A stretch of 36,817 nucleotides of DNA from Poindextera sp035604135 (GCA_035604135.1 DATNJB010000051.1:1-36817); one strand, 5' to 3'. Counted from the first letter of the stretch, positions 8,550-18,162 are shown. A program made the numbers and translations. Notes: generated by a model not told the origin, from the sequence alone.

Positions 8550-8626
8550 GCGGGCGCAACACAGCGCTTCAATTGACAGAGAGACCGGCCCCGCCAGAAC
8601 GGGCCAACGGGAGAGGAATTTCACAC

Positions 8627-9967
8627 ATGGCTTGGGATTTTGAGACCGATCCGGAATTTCAGAAGAAACTCGATTGGATCGAAGACGTGATGGAGAACGA
8701 GATCGAGCCGCTCTCGCATCTCGGCATGGCCGCGTTCTCGACCGAGGGCCGCGAGCGCTTCATCAAGCCGCTGCAGCAGAAGGTAAAGGACCAGGGGCTG
8801 TGGGCCTGCCACCTGGGACCCGAGCTGGGCGGCCAGGGCTATGGCCAGGTCAAGCTGGCGCTGATGAACGAGAAGCTGGGCCGCAACGGGCTCGCGCCCT
8901 CCATCTTCGGCTGCCAGGCGCCAGACACCGGCAATGCCGAGATCATCGCCCACTACGGCACCGAGGAGCAGAAGGAGCGGTGGCTGAAGCCGCTGCTGAA
9001 CGGCGAGATCCGCTCGGCCTTCTCGATGAGCGAGCCCACCGGCGGCTCCGACCCGCTGACGTTCAAGACCCGCGCGGTGCTGGAAGGCGACGAGTGGGTG
9101 ATCAACGGCGAGAAGTGGTTCTCGTCCGGCGCCTACGGCTCGAGCGTCTTGGTCCTCTACGCGGTCACCGACCCCGACCATAAGAACCCCTACGAGCGCA
9201 CGTCCATCTTCCTGGTCCCCACGGACACCCCCGGCGTCGAGATCGTGCGCGGCATCCATGTCGGCGCAGGCCCCGTCGGCGGCCCGGGCGGCCACGGCTA
9301 CATGCGCTACACTAACGTGCGCGTGCCGTACGGCGCGCTGCTCGGCGACCGCGGCGGGGCGTTCAAGATCGCCCAGACCAGACTCTCCGGCGGGCGCGTG
9401 CACCATGCGATGCGCACGGTCGGCGCCTGCAAGCGGGCGCTCGACCTGATGTGCCAGCGGGCGGTCTCGCGCACGACCCGCGAGGGCAAGCTCGCCGACT
9501 ACCAAATGGTGCAGCAGCAGATCGCCGACAGCTGGATCGCCTACGAGCAGTTCCGCCTGCTGGTGATGCAGACGGCGTGGAAGATCGACCGCTACAAGGA
9601 CTACACCAAGGTCAGGAAGGACATCGCCGCCGTGAAGGTGGCCATGCCCAAGGTCTACCAGGACATCGCGACCACCGCGGCGCACCTGCACGGCGCGATC
9701 GGCGTCTCCAACGAGATGCCGTTCATGGGCATGGTGACGAGCGCGCTGGTCATGGGTATCGCCGACGGGCCGACCGAGGTGCACAAGGTCACCGTCGCCA
9801 AGCAGGTCCTGGCCGACTACCACCCGTCGAACGAGCTCTTCCCCGCCTACCACATCCCCAACCAGCGGGCGGCGGCGGCGGAGAGGTTCGCCGACGACCT
9901 GAAGGCGCTGAAGGAACAACGCGACAAGCGGCTGGGCTCAGAGGCGAAGGCGGAAGCCACTGCCTGA
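8627..9967 (+). CDS. Acyl-CoA dehydrogenase family protein (ACAD10/11-like)
   Basis: This is an FAD-dependent acyl-CoA dehydrogenase of 446 residues with the usual order: N-terminal helical domain (with LGPELGGQGYG), middle beta-domain (FSMSEPTGGSDP, INGEKWFSSGA), and C-terminal helical domain (HLHGAIGVSNEMPFM). The C-terminal IADGPTEVHKVTVAKQVL resembles the ACAD10/ACAD11 group rather than short-chain dehydrogenases. These enzymes oxidise acyl-CoA to enoyl-CoA and pass electrons to ETF; the chain-length preference is not readable here. The ATG at 8627 has AGAGGA 9 bases upstream. It ends in a charged Lys/Ala/Glu tail, and its stop lies just before the FMN reductase gene, so co-transcription is likely. 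Confidence 0.92.
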   Translation: MAWDFETDPEFQKKLDWIEDVMENEIEPLSHLGMAAFSTEGRERFIKPLQQKVKDQGLWACHLGPELGGQGYGQVKLALMNEKLGRNGLAPSIFGCQAPDTGNAEIIAHYGTEEQKERWLKPLLNGEIRSAFSMSEPTGGSDPLTFKTRAVLEGDEWVINGEKWFSSGAYGSSVLVLYAVTDPDHKNPYERTSIFLVPTDTPGVEIVRGIHVGAGPVGGPGGHGYMRYTNVRVPYGALLGDRGGAFKIAQTRLSGGRVHHAMRTVGACKRALDLMCQRAVSRTTREGKLADYQMVQQQIADSWIAYEQFRLLVMQTAWKIDRYKDYTKVRKDIAAVKVAMPKVYQDIATTAAHLHGAIGVSNEMPFMGMVTSALVMGIADGPTEVHKVTVAKQVLADYHPSNELFPAYHIPNQRAAAAERFADDLKALKEQRDKRLGSEAKAEATA

Positions 9968-9983
9968 CGAGTCCTACACCCCA

Positions 9984-10541
9984 TTGCTGGTCGGCCTTGG
10001 CGGCACGACCCGCCCGGAGTCGACCAGCGAGCGGGTCCTGATCAAGGCGCTGGAGGCGGCCGAACGCGCCGGCGCGAAGACGCGGCTGTTCGGCGGCGGC
10101 TTCCTGTCGAGGCTGCCGATCTACGATCCGAGTACGGGCGGCGCTTCGAGCGAGCTCGAACAGATGCTGGCGACCGTGCGCGAGGCGGACGGGATCCTGA
10201 TCTCGACGCCCGGCTACCACGGCTCGGTCTCCGGCCTGATCAAGAACACGCTGGACGCGCTCGAGGGCCTGCGCGGCGACGCGCGGCCCTATCTCGACGG
10301 GCGCGCGGTGGGCTGCATCGTCACCGCCGATGGCTGGCAAGCCTGCGGCACGGCGCTCTCGGCGCTGCGGACGATCGTGCACGCGCTGCGCGGCTGGCCG
10401 ACCCCGCTCGGCGTGACCCTCAACCCCTCGGCCGCCAGGCTGTTCGACGATGCCGGCGCGTTTTGCGACGAGGGCAACGCCCGCCAGGTCGAGATGCTGG
10501 CAGGCCAGGTCGTCGCCTTCGCCCGCGCGATGAAGCGGTAG
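9984..10541 (+). CDS. NADPH-dependent FMN reductase family protein
   Basis: This is a flavodoxin-fold protein of about 185 residues. LVGLGGTTRPESTSERVL is the N-terminal FMN phosphate-binding segment (usual GSxRxxS pattern), and ISTPGYHGSVSGLIKNTLD matches the conserved TPEYxxSxPxxLKNxxD signature. Such enzymes reduce FMN with NAD(P)H, supply reduced flavin to partner monooxygenases, or act as quinone or azo reductases. The start is uncertain: TTG at 9984 gives the normal length, while a CTG at 9960 would overlap the dehydrogenase stop. Neither has a strong ribosome-binding site, which suggests translational coupling. It is convergent with the flavin-dependent oxidoreductase gene 13 bp away. 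Confidence 0.85.
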   Translation: MLVGLGGTTRPESTSERVLIKALEAAERAGAKTRLFGGGFLSRLPIYDPSTGGASSELEQMLATVREADGILISTPGYHGSVSGLIKNTLDALEGLRGDARPYLDGRAVGCIVTADGWQACGTALSALRTIVHALRGWPTPLGVTLNPSAARLFDDAGAFCDEGNARQVEMLAGQVVAFARAMKR

Positions 10542-10554
10542 CCCCACTCGCCCC

Positions 10555-11886
10555 CTACGCTTCGGCCTTCTTCTTCTTCTCAGCCTCGGCCTTCTTCAGC
10601 GCCTCGCCCGAGTCGAAAGCTTCGCGCCACGCTGAGCGCGCCGGCGGCGGCTCGGGCGCAGGCTGGCCGGCCTGGGCCGCCTGTTCGGCGATCTGGCGGC
10701 CGAGCGCGATCACGCGCGGGATTTCGCTGTCGGCCAGCGGCTTCATCCACTGTTTGCGCTTCATCGCCGCCTCGACGTAGGGCGCGAGATGCTCGACCTT
10801 GCGCTTCACGCGCTCGGCTTCGCGCTCCTTGAACTCGCCCATCACCTCGCCGGCGAAGAGCTCCAGCGCTTCACAGATGTCCTCGTGGCGGTTGCGGCCG
10901 CCCTGCTGGATGAAGGCCACCTGGTCGACGCCGCATTCGTCGAACTTGCGCAGGTGGTCGCGCAGGCCGTCTGGCGTGTTGATGCCGCCCTCGGCGATCT
11001 GGCCGCCGGCCGGCATGTTGGGCAGCGCCTGTTGGAACTTCTCCCAGATGTCGGTGCGCCCGGGAATCTGCTCGCCGAAGCCGTAGTGCCAACCGAGCGC
11101 GAACTGGAAGAAGCGGAAGCCGTCCTGGAAGCGGCGGCGCGCTTCTTCGACATCGTGGTGCACGCCGAAGCTCGAGACCATGCAGATATTCGGGTTCACC
11201 GCGTGCCCGATCGGCACGCACTCCTCCTTGAAGATGCGGTAGTAGTCGTCGACCCACTGCTTGGCCTCGGCCGGATCGACGAACGCGAAGGTGAGAGCGC
11301 CGATGCCCAGCCGGGCGGCGAGCTTGATGGTCTCCCGGTTCGAGCAGGCGACCCAGAGTGGCGGGTGCGGCCGCTGAACCGGCTTCGGCATCACGTTGCG
11401 GCAAGGCATCGAGAAGAACTCGCCCTCAAAGCCGGGATACGGGTCCATGGCCAGCATGTTGGCGCACTGCTCGACCGCCTCGCGCCAGGCGTTCCGCTTT
11501 AGGGCGACATCGACGCCGTAGCCGCCAAGCTCGAGCAGGGCCGAGCTCTCGCCGGTGCCGAACTCGACGCGCCCGTTGGAGACCAGGTCGAGGGTTGCGA
11601 TGCGCTCGGCGACGCGGGCCGGGTGGTTGTAGCCCGGCGGCATGAGCACGATGCCGTGGCCCAGCCGGATCTGCTTGGTGCGCTGGGAACAGGCGGCGAG
11701 GAAAATCTCAGGCGCCGACGAGTGCGAGTACTCCTCGAGGAAGTGGTGCTCCACCTCCCAGACGTTGTCGAAGCCCAGCCGGTCGGCCAGCTCCACCTGG
11801 TCGAGCGCGTCCTGGAACAGCTTGTGCTCCAGCCCCTCGGTCCAGGGCCTTGGCAGCTGGTGCTCGTAGAAGATGCCGAAACGCAT
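10555..11886 (-). CDS. LLM class flavin-dependent oxidoreductase (luciferase-like)
   Basis: This 443-residue protein belongs to the bacterial luciferase-like monooxygenase fold (TIM barrel using reduced FMN or F420). Family features visible are the N-terminal FGIFYEHQLPRPW, the DRLGFDNVWEVEHHF segment, GHGIVLMPPGYNHPARVAERIATLD and RPHPPLWVACSNRETI. It is longer than many members because of a C-terminal extension ending in a Lys/Glu/Ala-rich run. The substrate is not known. It lies 32 bp downstream of the MATE exporter on the same strand, so the two are probably one operon. The FMN reductase encoded convergently next to it could supply reduced flavin; that is an inference from position. Confidence 0.88.
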   Translation of the reverse strand: MRFGIFYEHQLPRPWTEGLEHKLFQDALDQVELADRLGFDNVWEVEHHFLEEYSHSSAPEIFLAACSQRTKQIRLGHGIVLMPPGYNHPARVAERIATLDLVSNGRVEFGTGESSALLELGGYGVDVALKRNAWREAVEQCANMLAMDPYPGFEGEFFSMPCRNVMPKPVQRPHPPLWVACSNRETIKLAARLGIGALTFAFVDPAEAKQWVDDYYRIFKEECVPIGHAVNPNICMVSSFGVHHDVEEARRRFQDGFRFFQFALGWHYGFGEQIPGRTDIWEKFQQALPNMPAGGQIAEGGINTPDGLRDHLRKFDECGVDQVAFIQQGGRNRHEDICEALELFAGEVMGEFKEREAERVKRKVEHLAPYVEAAMKRKQWMKPLADSEIPRVIALGRQIAEQAAQAGQPAPEPPPARSAWREAFDSGEALKKAEAEKKKKAEA

Positions 11887-11918
11887 CGAGCTGAATCCTC
11901 TTTCCTAGATTTGAGCGG

Positions 11919-13430
11919 TCACGACGCCGCGACGCCCGCCGGGACCCGCGCGGGAGGCCGTTCGTCATCTTCGTGCGGGTCCATCTGCGGCCCGGTGACC
12001 GGCGCGTCTGGCACCTCGCCGCCGGCCTCGGGCCGGATCAGGCGCACCTTCCTCCAGCCGCCGAACTTGTAGTACAGCACCGACAGCACGCTCGAGGTGA
12101 TGGTGCCGAGCGGGAAGCTCCACCAGATCGCCTCGGCCCCGTAGTGCGGGATCATGAAGCGTGCGAATGGCACGCGGATCAGCCACATCGAGACGATCAG
12201 GATGATCATCGGCGGCCAAACGGCGCCGGTGGACCTGACGATACCGGTCAGCGCGAACGTCGCGTTGAAGATCACGAACGCCCAAAGCACGGTGCGGTCG
12301 ATGTGCAGAGCGATTGGGATGGTCGGTGAGCCGAAGGGAAGGAACGGATAAAGCGGAATCGGACCCAGGAGGTAGATGAGCGCTGCACACGTGCCGGTCA
12401 CCATCACGCTGAGAAGGATGCCGACGCCGGCAATCCGCGAGACGCGATCCCACTTGCCCGCGCCCACGTTCTGGCCGGCCATCGACGAGATCGAGGCGCC
12501 GACCGCCATGCCGGGCATCTGGATGTAGTTCCACACCTGCTGGGCGCCGATGTAGGCGGCGGAGGTCACGGCCCCGAAGCCGTTGACGAACCCGATCATC
12601 ACCATCGCGGCGCCCGACATGATGAACATCTGCAGGCTCATCGGCAGCCCACGCACCAGCAGCGGCCGCAGCAGGCTCCAGTCCGGCACGAGCAGTCCGA
12701 TCTCGTTCGGCCGAAGCATGATGACGCTGTGCTTGCGGTAGAGATAGACGAGCAGCAGCGCCAGGGAGACGCTCTGTCCGATCAGCGTCGACATGGCCGA
12801 TCCGGCGATTCCCAGCTTGGGAAACGGACCGACGCCGGCAATGAGCAGCGGATTGAAGATGACGTCAAGAATAACCGCCAAGGCCATGAAATAGAACGGG
12901 GTTCTCGAATCCCCCGCACCTCGCTGGGCCATCTGCAGGAACATGAAGAAGTACATGAACGGCATCGCGGCGAAGACGATGCGCATGTAGATGATGGCAT
13001 CGGCCCTTGCCGCCGGCGGCGTGCGCATCAGCGTCAGCACATGCGGGGCGAAATTCCAGCCCACGAAGGCCAGCAGGACGGACAGAACGAAGAAGAACGA
13101 GATCGCCGTCCCCATCACGCGCTTGACGAGGCGAAAGTCCTCCGCCCCGACGGCTTGGGCGATCATGATGTTGGCGGCCATGGTGGCGCCGAAGATGGCG
13201 CCCTGGGCCAGGAAGCCGATGACGTTGGCGTTGCCGATGGCGGCGATGGCGGTCACGCCCAGCAGATGGCTGACCCAGAACTGATTGGCCGTCAGGTTCA
13301 GGGACTGCAGCACATTGGTGCCGAGCATCGGCAGCGAAAACAGGATCAGCGTCTTCGCGATCGGACCTTCGGTCAGGTTGCGTCTGGGGTATTGGCCGCC
13401 GGGCCGCCCCTGAAACGAGGATTCGGACAT
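11919..13430 (-). CDS. MATE family efflux transporter
   Basis: This 503-residue inner-membrane protein has about 12 hydrophobic segments and the layout of MATE/DinF multidrug and toxin exporters, which use Na+ or H+ gradients. Family-like segments include LFSLPMLGTNVLQSLNLTAN near the N terminus, MAQRGAGDSRTPFYFM before the midpoint, and AVGASISSMAGQNVGAGKWD at the start of the second half. An ordinary exporter of this length should reach the C-terminal soluble tail, here acidic and proline-rich. The ATG at 13430 is the first methionine. It is the first gene of a probable operon with the flavin-dependent oxidoreductase, so the pair may modify and export a compound. Confidence 0.92.
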   Translation of the reverse strand: MSESSFQGRPGGQYPRRNLTEGPIAKTLILFSLPMLGTNVLQSLNLTANQFWVSHLLGVTAIAAIGNANVIGFLAQGAIFGATMAANIMIAQAVGAEDFRLVKRVMGTAISFFFVLSVLLAFVGWNFAPHVLTLMRTPPAARADAIIYMRIVFAAMPFMYFFMFLQMAQRGAGDSRTPFYFMALAVILDVIFNPLLIAGVGPFPKLGIAGSAMSTLIGQSVSLALLLVYLYRKHSVIMLRPNEIGLLVPDWSLLRPLLVRGLPMSLQMFIMSGAAMVMIGFVNGFGAVTSAAYIGAQQVWNYIQMPGMAVGASISSMAGQNVGAGKWDRVSRIAGVGILLSVMVTGTCAALIYLLGPIPLYPFLPFGSPTIPIALHIDRTVLWAFVIFNATFALTGIVRSTGAVWPPMIILIVSMWLIRVPFARFMIPHYGAEAIWWSFPLGTITSSVLSVLYYKFGGWRKVRLIRPEAGGEVPDAPVTGPQMDPHEDDERPPARVPAGVAAS

Positions 13431-13561
13431 GCTTTAAGTGTAACGCCTAAATCGGATGGGTCCGCCGACTGAAGAAGGGATGCCGGCGGCGGAAATCAAG
13501 TGATCGCCATTCACGCTCGCATAGCATCGGTCGCCGCAAGTGGCTATGGCGCCCGGCCGTC

Positions 13562-15070
13562 CTAGACGGGCGGGGCGGCGGGCGGCGGCTCGATGATCGG
13601 CGGCGAGGCGGTCGAGCTCGAAGTCGGCGGCGGCCCGCCGAGCCCAGCTTCCAGGGCGAGCGCCGCCAGGTTGCTCTCATGCGAGCGCTGGTCGATCCGG
13701 TAGAGGAAGAGCGCCGTGACCGCCAGCAGGTTCAGGACCATGCCCGCCGGCACGGAGAGCCATACCAGGTGGTTCATGATCGCCGGGTCGACCTTGTCGA
13801 CCGCCCCGCTGGCGACCGCCTTCGGCAGATGGACGACCGCGAGCATCGCGTTGCCGAGCAGCGTCCCGAAGCCGCTGGTGAACTTGGGCAGAAGGCCGTT
13901 GGCCGCGAACAGCAGGCCCTCCGATCGGCGGCCGGTCTTCACGGCGACGTCCTCGACCACATCGGCGATCATCGAGCCCACGATGACGAAGCCCATCAAC
14001 GCCAGTGTGCCGGAGACGAAGCTGTCGGCGACCAGGATCACCGGGATCCAGGGCGAGCCATTCGGCGGCAGGACGCCGGCCAGCCTGAGCGCCACCGGCA
14101 CGACGCCGGAAAAGATGGCCAGGACGAACACCGTCAGCATGGTGCGCTTCTTGTCCAGCGTGCGGCTGATCCAGGGTGCCAGGACCACGCCGAGGATCGC
14201 GGCCGGGAGGCCGAAAATCCCCATCACGCCGATGACGCGGCTGGAAAGGCCCCAGAAGTAGAAGCTCATGAACAGCGAGAGGCTCGCAGCCATGCCGCCG
14301 GCGATGCCCGACAGGAGGCCAGCCGCCATCACGGCGACGAGGGACGGATTCCCGACCGTCTCCCAGATCTCGCGCGCGGTCTGGCCGGCGGTCATCTGAC
14401 GTTTGGGCTCGACGCGCAGGAAGGGAATGAAGCGATGGGTCGCGTAGGATGAGCCCAGGATGGCGAAGAAGACGACGATTGCCGCCAGGACGAAGAAGTT
14501 GCCGTAGGCCTCCCGGTTGAGCTGACCGTTGGGTCCGTGCAGGAACACGATGAACAGGACGGCGCCGGCGACCGTGCCGCCAACGATGCCGAAGAAATAC
14601 CGGAACGAGATCAGGCTGGTGCGCTCGTGATAGTCGGGCGCGAGCTCCGGCGTCAGCGCATCGGAGGGGATCTGGTAGACGCTGGTGCAGATCCGAAGCA
14701 GCACCAGCATCGAGAGCGTGTAGGCGGCGAGCGCGCCGCCGGTGAGCGCGTGCGGCGGGCGCCAGAGCAGCACGATCGCGACTGCGATCGGCAACGCCGA
14801 GGCGTACATGAACGGATGCCGCCGGCCCCACGGCGAGCGGAACGTGTCCGAGAAGCGGCCGATCGCCGGATCCAGTACGGCGTCAACGACGAGGGAGATC
14901 AGGATCACGACGCCCACCGTGATCGGGTCCATGCCGATGACGCGGATCAGGAACAAGTTGATGACCGAGGTCGAGAGCGCGACGCCCGCGATCGACTGCA
15001 CGACCGAGCCGGCGCCGTAGGAGACCTTGGTGCCCAGTGTCAGGGGCGGTCGGGCGGCTACGTCGCTCAC
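13562..15070 (-). CDS. MFS transporter, GPH family (copy 1)
   Basis: This 502-residue membrane protein has about 12 transmembrane helices and belongs to the glycoside-pentoside-hexuronide:cation symporter group (MelB-like) of the major facilitator superfamily. The loop 2-3 motif GRFSDTFRSPWGRRHPFMY is diagnostic, as is IPSDALTPELAPDYHERTSL after helix 4. The C terminus is a Pro/Ser-rich soluble tail. Bacterial GPH members take up sugars or related compounds with Na+ or H+; many in this order have unknown substrates. It lies 23 bp downstream of a paralogous transporter gene, so the two form a tandem pair. No glycosidase or sugar kinase is adjacent. Confidence 0.9.
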   Translation of the reverse strand: MSDVAARPPLTLGTKVSYGAGSVVQSIAGVALSTSVINLFLIRVIGMDPITVGVVILISLVVDAVLDPAIGRFSDTFRSPWGRRHPFMYASALPIAVAIVLLWRPPHALTGGALAAYTLSMLVLLRICTSVYQIPSDALTPELAPDYHERTSLISFRYFFGIVGGTVAGAVLFIVFLHGPNGQLNREAYGNFFVLAAIVVFFAILGSSYATHRFIPFLRVEPKRQMTAGQTAREIWETVGNPSLVAVMAAGLLSGIAGGMAASLSLFMSFYFWGLSSRVIGVMGIFGLPAAILGVVLAPWISRTLDKKRTMLTVFVLAIFSGVVPVALRLAGVLPPNGSPWIPVILVADSFVSGTLALMGFVIVGSMIADVVEDVAVKTGRRSEGLLFAANGLLPKFTSGFGTLLGNAMLAVVHLPKAVASGAVDKVDPAIMNHLVWLSVPAGMVLNLLAVTALFLYRIDQRSHESNLAALALEAGLGGPPPTSSSTASPPIIEPPPAAPPV

Positions 15071-15093
15071 GCGGCGCTCCCTTGCTGGCGTTC

Positions 15094-16590
15094 TCAGATC
15101 GGCCGGGTCGCGATGGGGCCGTCGACCAGCTCGAGCTCCTCCTCGACCGCCTCGGCGTGGGCGAACGCGTCGCTCAGCTTCCTCAGGTTGTCCTCATGCT
15201 GGCCGCGGGTGATGCGATAGAACATCAGCGCGCCAGTCGAGCACAGCGTGATCGCTGTGTAGCTCGGCAGGTAGATCAGGATCAGGTTGCGCAGGATCGC
15301 CGGGTCGACGTGGCCCGGCCTGGCGTGCTGCGGGAAGTGCACGAGTGCGATGACGAGGCCGGGGATCAGGGCGGCAAAGCTGCTCGTCACCTTGCGGACA
15401 AGCGATTCAGCCGCATAGAGCAGGCCCTCGGAACGTTCGCCGGTCTTCACCGCGCTCTCGTCGACGACGTCGGCGATCATCGATGAGACGATGATGAAGC
15501 CGGTGGTCGCCAGGCCCGTCGTGGCCATGTTGTCGATGATGATCACCGGCAGCACCCAGGGCGCGCCGGCCGGCATCAGGCCGAGCAGCCAGGCCCCGAG
15601 CGGGATGGTCGTCGAGGCGATGGCCAGGAAGAAGACGGTCAGGCAGGCCCGCTTCTTGTCCATGATGCGGCCGATGATGGGCGCCAACACCACGCCCATC
15701 AGCGCCGCCGGGATGATGCTCAGGCCAAGGATCAAGAGCGCGTTCGAGCCGAGCTCGAAGACGTAGGTGTAGAAGTAGACTCCGAGCCCGCCGGCGATGC
15801 CCACGGCGATGCCGAAGATGAGGCTGGATGAGGCGATCGACACGAAGTTGCGGTTCGAGAGCGCCGCCGCCATCACGCGCGCCAGCTGACCGCGTTGGCC
15901 GGTCGTCCGCTGCGGGCGGTGCAGGTAGGGGATGTACCGGTGCGTGGCGATCGCCGACGCCAGGAGCACGATCACGCCGATGACGGCGGTCGTGATCGCA
16001 AATGGAGCGTAGGCCGCGAGGTTGAACTGACCGAACTTCTCCGTCTTCGTCGCGCGCAGGAAGACGCCGAAGGTCAGCACCACGCCGACGACCGAGCCGA
16101 TCACGCCGCTGAACAGATAGCGGTAGCTCTGGACGTTGGTGCGCTCGTCGTAGTTCTGCGTCAGCTCCGGCATGAGCGCGCTGGCGGGGATCTCGTTCAG
16201 GCTGTCGAACAGACGCGTGCCGAGGATCATCACCAGCATCCAAACGAATATGGTCCCCTTGGGCGCGCCGAGCGGCGGCATGAACAGAAGCGCAAAGCAG
16301 ACCGCCGCCGGTATGGCCGCCCCATAGATGTACGGATGCCGGCGCCCCCAGCGCGTGTCGGTGCGGTCGGAGATCTGGCCGACGATCGGGTCCCAAAACG
16401 CGTCGATGAACAAGGAGATGGCGATCGCCGCGCTCACCCAAGGCGCCGGCAGGCCGACCAGCTGGTTGTAGAAGAGGAGCAAGAGGCCCGAGAGGCGGCC
16501 TTTGACCGCACCGGCCATTGTCCCCATGCCGTAGAAGAGCTTGGTGCCGATATCCAGGGGCGGCCGCTCGACCGTGCTCGCAGTGCTCAC
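15094..16590 (-). CDS. MFS transporter, GPH family (copy 2)
   Basis: This 498-residue protein is a paralogue of the transporter encoded immediately downstream. It has about 12 transmembrane helices and the same diagnostic segments: GQISDRTDTRWGRRHPYIY in loop 2-3, and IPASALMPELTQNYDERTNV after helix 4. The two proteins also share the IADVVxxxAVKTGxRSEGLL region in the second half. The conserved charged residues in these segments suggest an active cation symporter. It is the first gene of the pair, with a 133-bp gap to the regulator gene upstream on the same strand. The substrate is unknown; the two may handle related compounds or form a functional pair, which is inference. Confidence 0.9.
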   Translation of the reverse strand: MSTASTVERPPLDIGTKLFYGMGTMAGAVKGRLSGLLLLFYNQLVGLPAPWVSAAIAISLFIDAFWDPIVGQISDRTDTRWGRRHPYIYGAAIPAAVCFALLFMPPLGAPKGTIFVWMLVMILGTRLFDSLNEIPASALMPELTQNYDERTNVQSYRYLFSGVIGSVVGVVLTFGVFLRATKTEKFGQFNLAAYAPFAITTAVIGVIVLLASAIATHRYIPYLHRPQRTTGQRGQLARVMAAALSNRNFVSIASSSLIFGIAVGIAGGLGVYFYTYVFELGSNALLILGLSIIPAALMGVVLAPIIGRIMDKKRACLTVFFLAIASTTIPLGAWLLGLMPAGAPWVLPVIIIDNMATTGLATTGFIIVSSMIADVVDESAVKTGERSEGLLYAAESLVRKVTSSFAALIPGLVIALVHFPQHARPGHVDPAILRNLILIYLPSYTAITLCSTGALMFYRITRGQHEDNLRKLSDAFAHAEAVEEELELVDGPIATRPI

Positions 16591-16723
16591 GCGCGCTCTG
16601 ACAGGCGCATACCCGACCTCCCGAAGTCGTCGACTGGCGGCCCCGCTTGGCGTGGCGAAACCGTTGTTGGCGAAACCCTGGAAGATGTTTGCCGCCCCGT
16701 CAATCGGCGGCGCGTCGGCGGGC

Positions 16724-18151
16724 TTACGCGCCCGAGAACGGGTAGGGCGAGATCGACTTCGAGAAGTCGTCGACCATCAGCGTGCGGTTGACCGGCTCGG
16801 CGGCGCGCTGCGGGCAGGCCGGCCGCTCGCAGATGCGGCAGGCCGGGCCGATCGCGACGGCGACGGGCGACGCGAGGTCCAGTCCGCGGGAATAGATCAA
16901 CCGTCCCGCGAACTTGAGCTCGCAGCCCAGGCCGATCGCGAGGTCCGAGTCCTCGTTCGCGTAAGGAGCCGACGCGCGGCGGACCGTACGCGAGAGCGTG
17001 AAATACCGCTGCCCGTCCGGGGTCTCGACCACCTGGGTGATGATCCGGCCCGGCGTCTTGAACGCCTGGTGCAGGTTCCAGCGCGGGCACGTGCCGCCGA
17101 AGCGCGAGAATGGGAAGCCGGCGCTCGCGAACCGCTTGGAGATGTTGCCCGCGGAATCGACCCTCAGCATGAAGAAGGGCACGCCGCGCGCGGCGGGCCG
17201 CGCCAGCGTGGTCAGCCGATGGCAGGCCTGCTCGAAGCTGACCGCGAAGCGGGCGCTGATCAGGCCGATGTCGTAGGCGCTGCGCTCGGCGGTGTCGTGG
17301 AAGCCGGCGTAGGGCATGAGCACGGCCGCGGCCAGGTAGTTAGCCAGCGACACCCGCAGCAGCCCGCGGGTCGGCGCATCCGGCGGCTCGGCGCGGGCGG
17401 CGATTGCGTCGATGTGATCGGCGTGCTCGAGCAGCGCGAGCTGGTAGGCGAGCGCGAACGCGCGGCCAGGCCCGTCGAGCACCTCGCAAAGGAAGAGGCG
17501 CCTGCGGTGATGGTCGTAGCGGCGCAGCGCATCGGGGAAGATGTCGACCGGGGCCACGCGCACCTCGATGCGGTGGCGGTCGCTCAACCGTTCTCGCGCG
17601 GCGCTTGCGAAGTCCTGCGGCTCGGCGCCGATGGCCTCGGCCATCGCCTCGCCCGCCTCCTCCAGCTCGGCGAAATAGTTGCGCTGGCCCTGGATGAAGT
17701 CGCGCACCCAGTCGGAAGGCGTCAACGCGGTGGGGAACGCACCGTCCTCCGGACGGTCGAAGCCGCCGGGAAAGCGACGCGCGTCGAGGTAGGCGCGGTA
17801 GAGTCGCGTGATCGCCTCGGCGACGCCGGGCGCGTTCTCGGCCACCTCGCCGAGCTCGTGGCGCGCGACGCCGAGGTCGCGGAACATCTGGTCGGCGAAA
17901 ACCTCGGCCAACCCCGTCGCGCCGCCGGGTTGCGCGTCGGCCGACAGCGAGCGCAGATCGAGGTCGTAGGTCTCGGCCAGCCGCAGCAGGACCTGCGCGG
18001 TCACCGGACGCTGGTTGCGCTCGAGCAGGTTCAGATAGCTGGGTGAAACCCCAAGGTCCTCGGCCATGCGCATCTGGGTGACGCCGAGATCGCGCCTCAG
18101 CCGCTTGAGCCGCGCGCCGAGGAACAGCTTCTTCTGACTGCTCAGGGCCAT
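16724..18151 (-). CDS. ScfR/RamB-type short-chain acyl-CoA-responsive transcriptional regulator
   Basis: This 475-residue regulator has an N-terminal XRE-type helix-turn-helix (about 12-66, VTQMRMAEDLGVSPSYLNLL), a central IrrE/ImmA-like domain (about 150-300) that lacks an HExxH zinc motif, and the C-terminal ScfR domain. That domain carries the Cys438, Cys441 and Cys446 cluster (CRICERPAC) and ends in SISPYPF. Known relatives include RamB of Corynebacterium and Mycobacterium, which controls isocitrate lyase, and PccR of Rhodobacter, which controls propionyl-CoA carboxylase. The gene is divergent from isocitrate lyase across 180 bp, so control of that gene and of itself is likely. The effector is probably an acyl-CoA. 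Confidence 0.92.
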   Translation of the reverse strand: MALSSQKKLFLGARLKRLRRDLGVTQMRMAEDLGVSPSYLNLLERNQRPVTAQVLLRLAETYDLDLRSLSADAQPGGATGLAEVFADQMFRDLGVARHELGEVAENAPGVAEAITRLYRAYLDARRFPGGFDRPEDGAFPTALTPSDWVRDFIQGQRNYFAELEEAGEAMAEAIGAEPQDFASAARERLSDRHRIEVRVAPVDIFPDALRRYDHHRRRLFLCEVLDGPGRAFALAYQLALLEHADHIDAIAARAEPPDAPTRGLLRVSLANYLAAAVLMPYAGFHDTAERSAYDIGLISARFAVSFEQACHRLTTLARPAARGVPFFMLRVDSAGNISKRFASAGFPFSRFGGTCPRWNLHQAFKTPGRIITQVVETPDGQRYFTLSRTVRRASAPYANEDSDLAIGLGCELKFAGRLIYSRGLDLASPVAVAIGPACRICERPACPQRAAEPVNRTLMVDDFSKSISPYPFSGA

Positions 18152-18162
18152 ATTGTCTTCTT

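Noticed and set aside
8621..9919. 432-codon minus-strand frame over acyl-CoA dehydrogenase
   Set aside because: It mirrors a well-supported dehydrogenase gene and has a His/Arg/Val-rich shadow composition.
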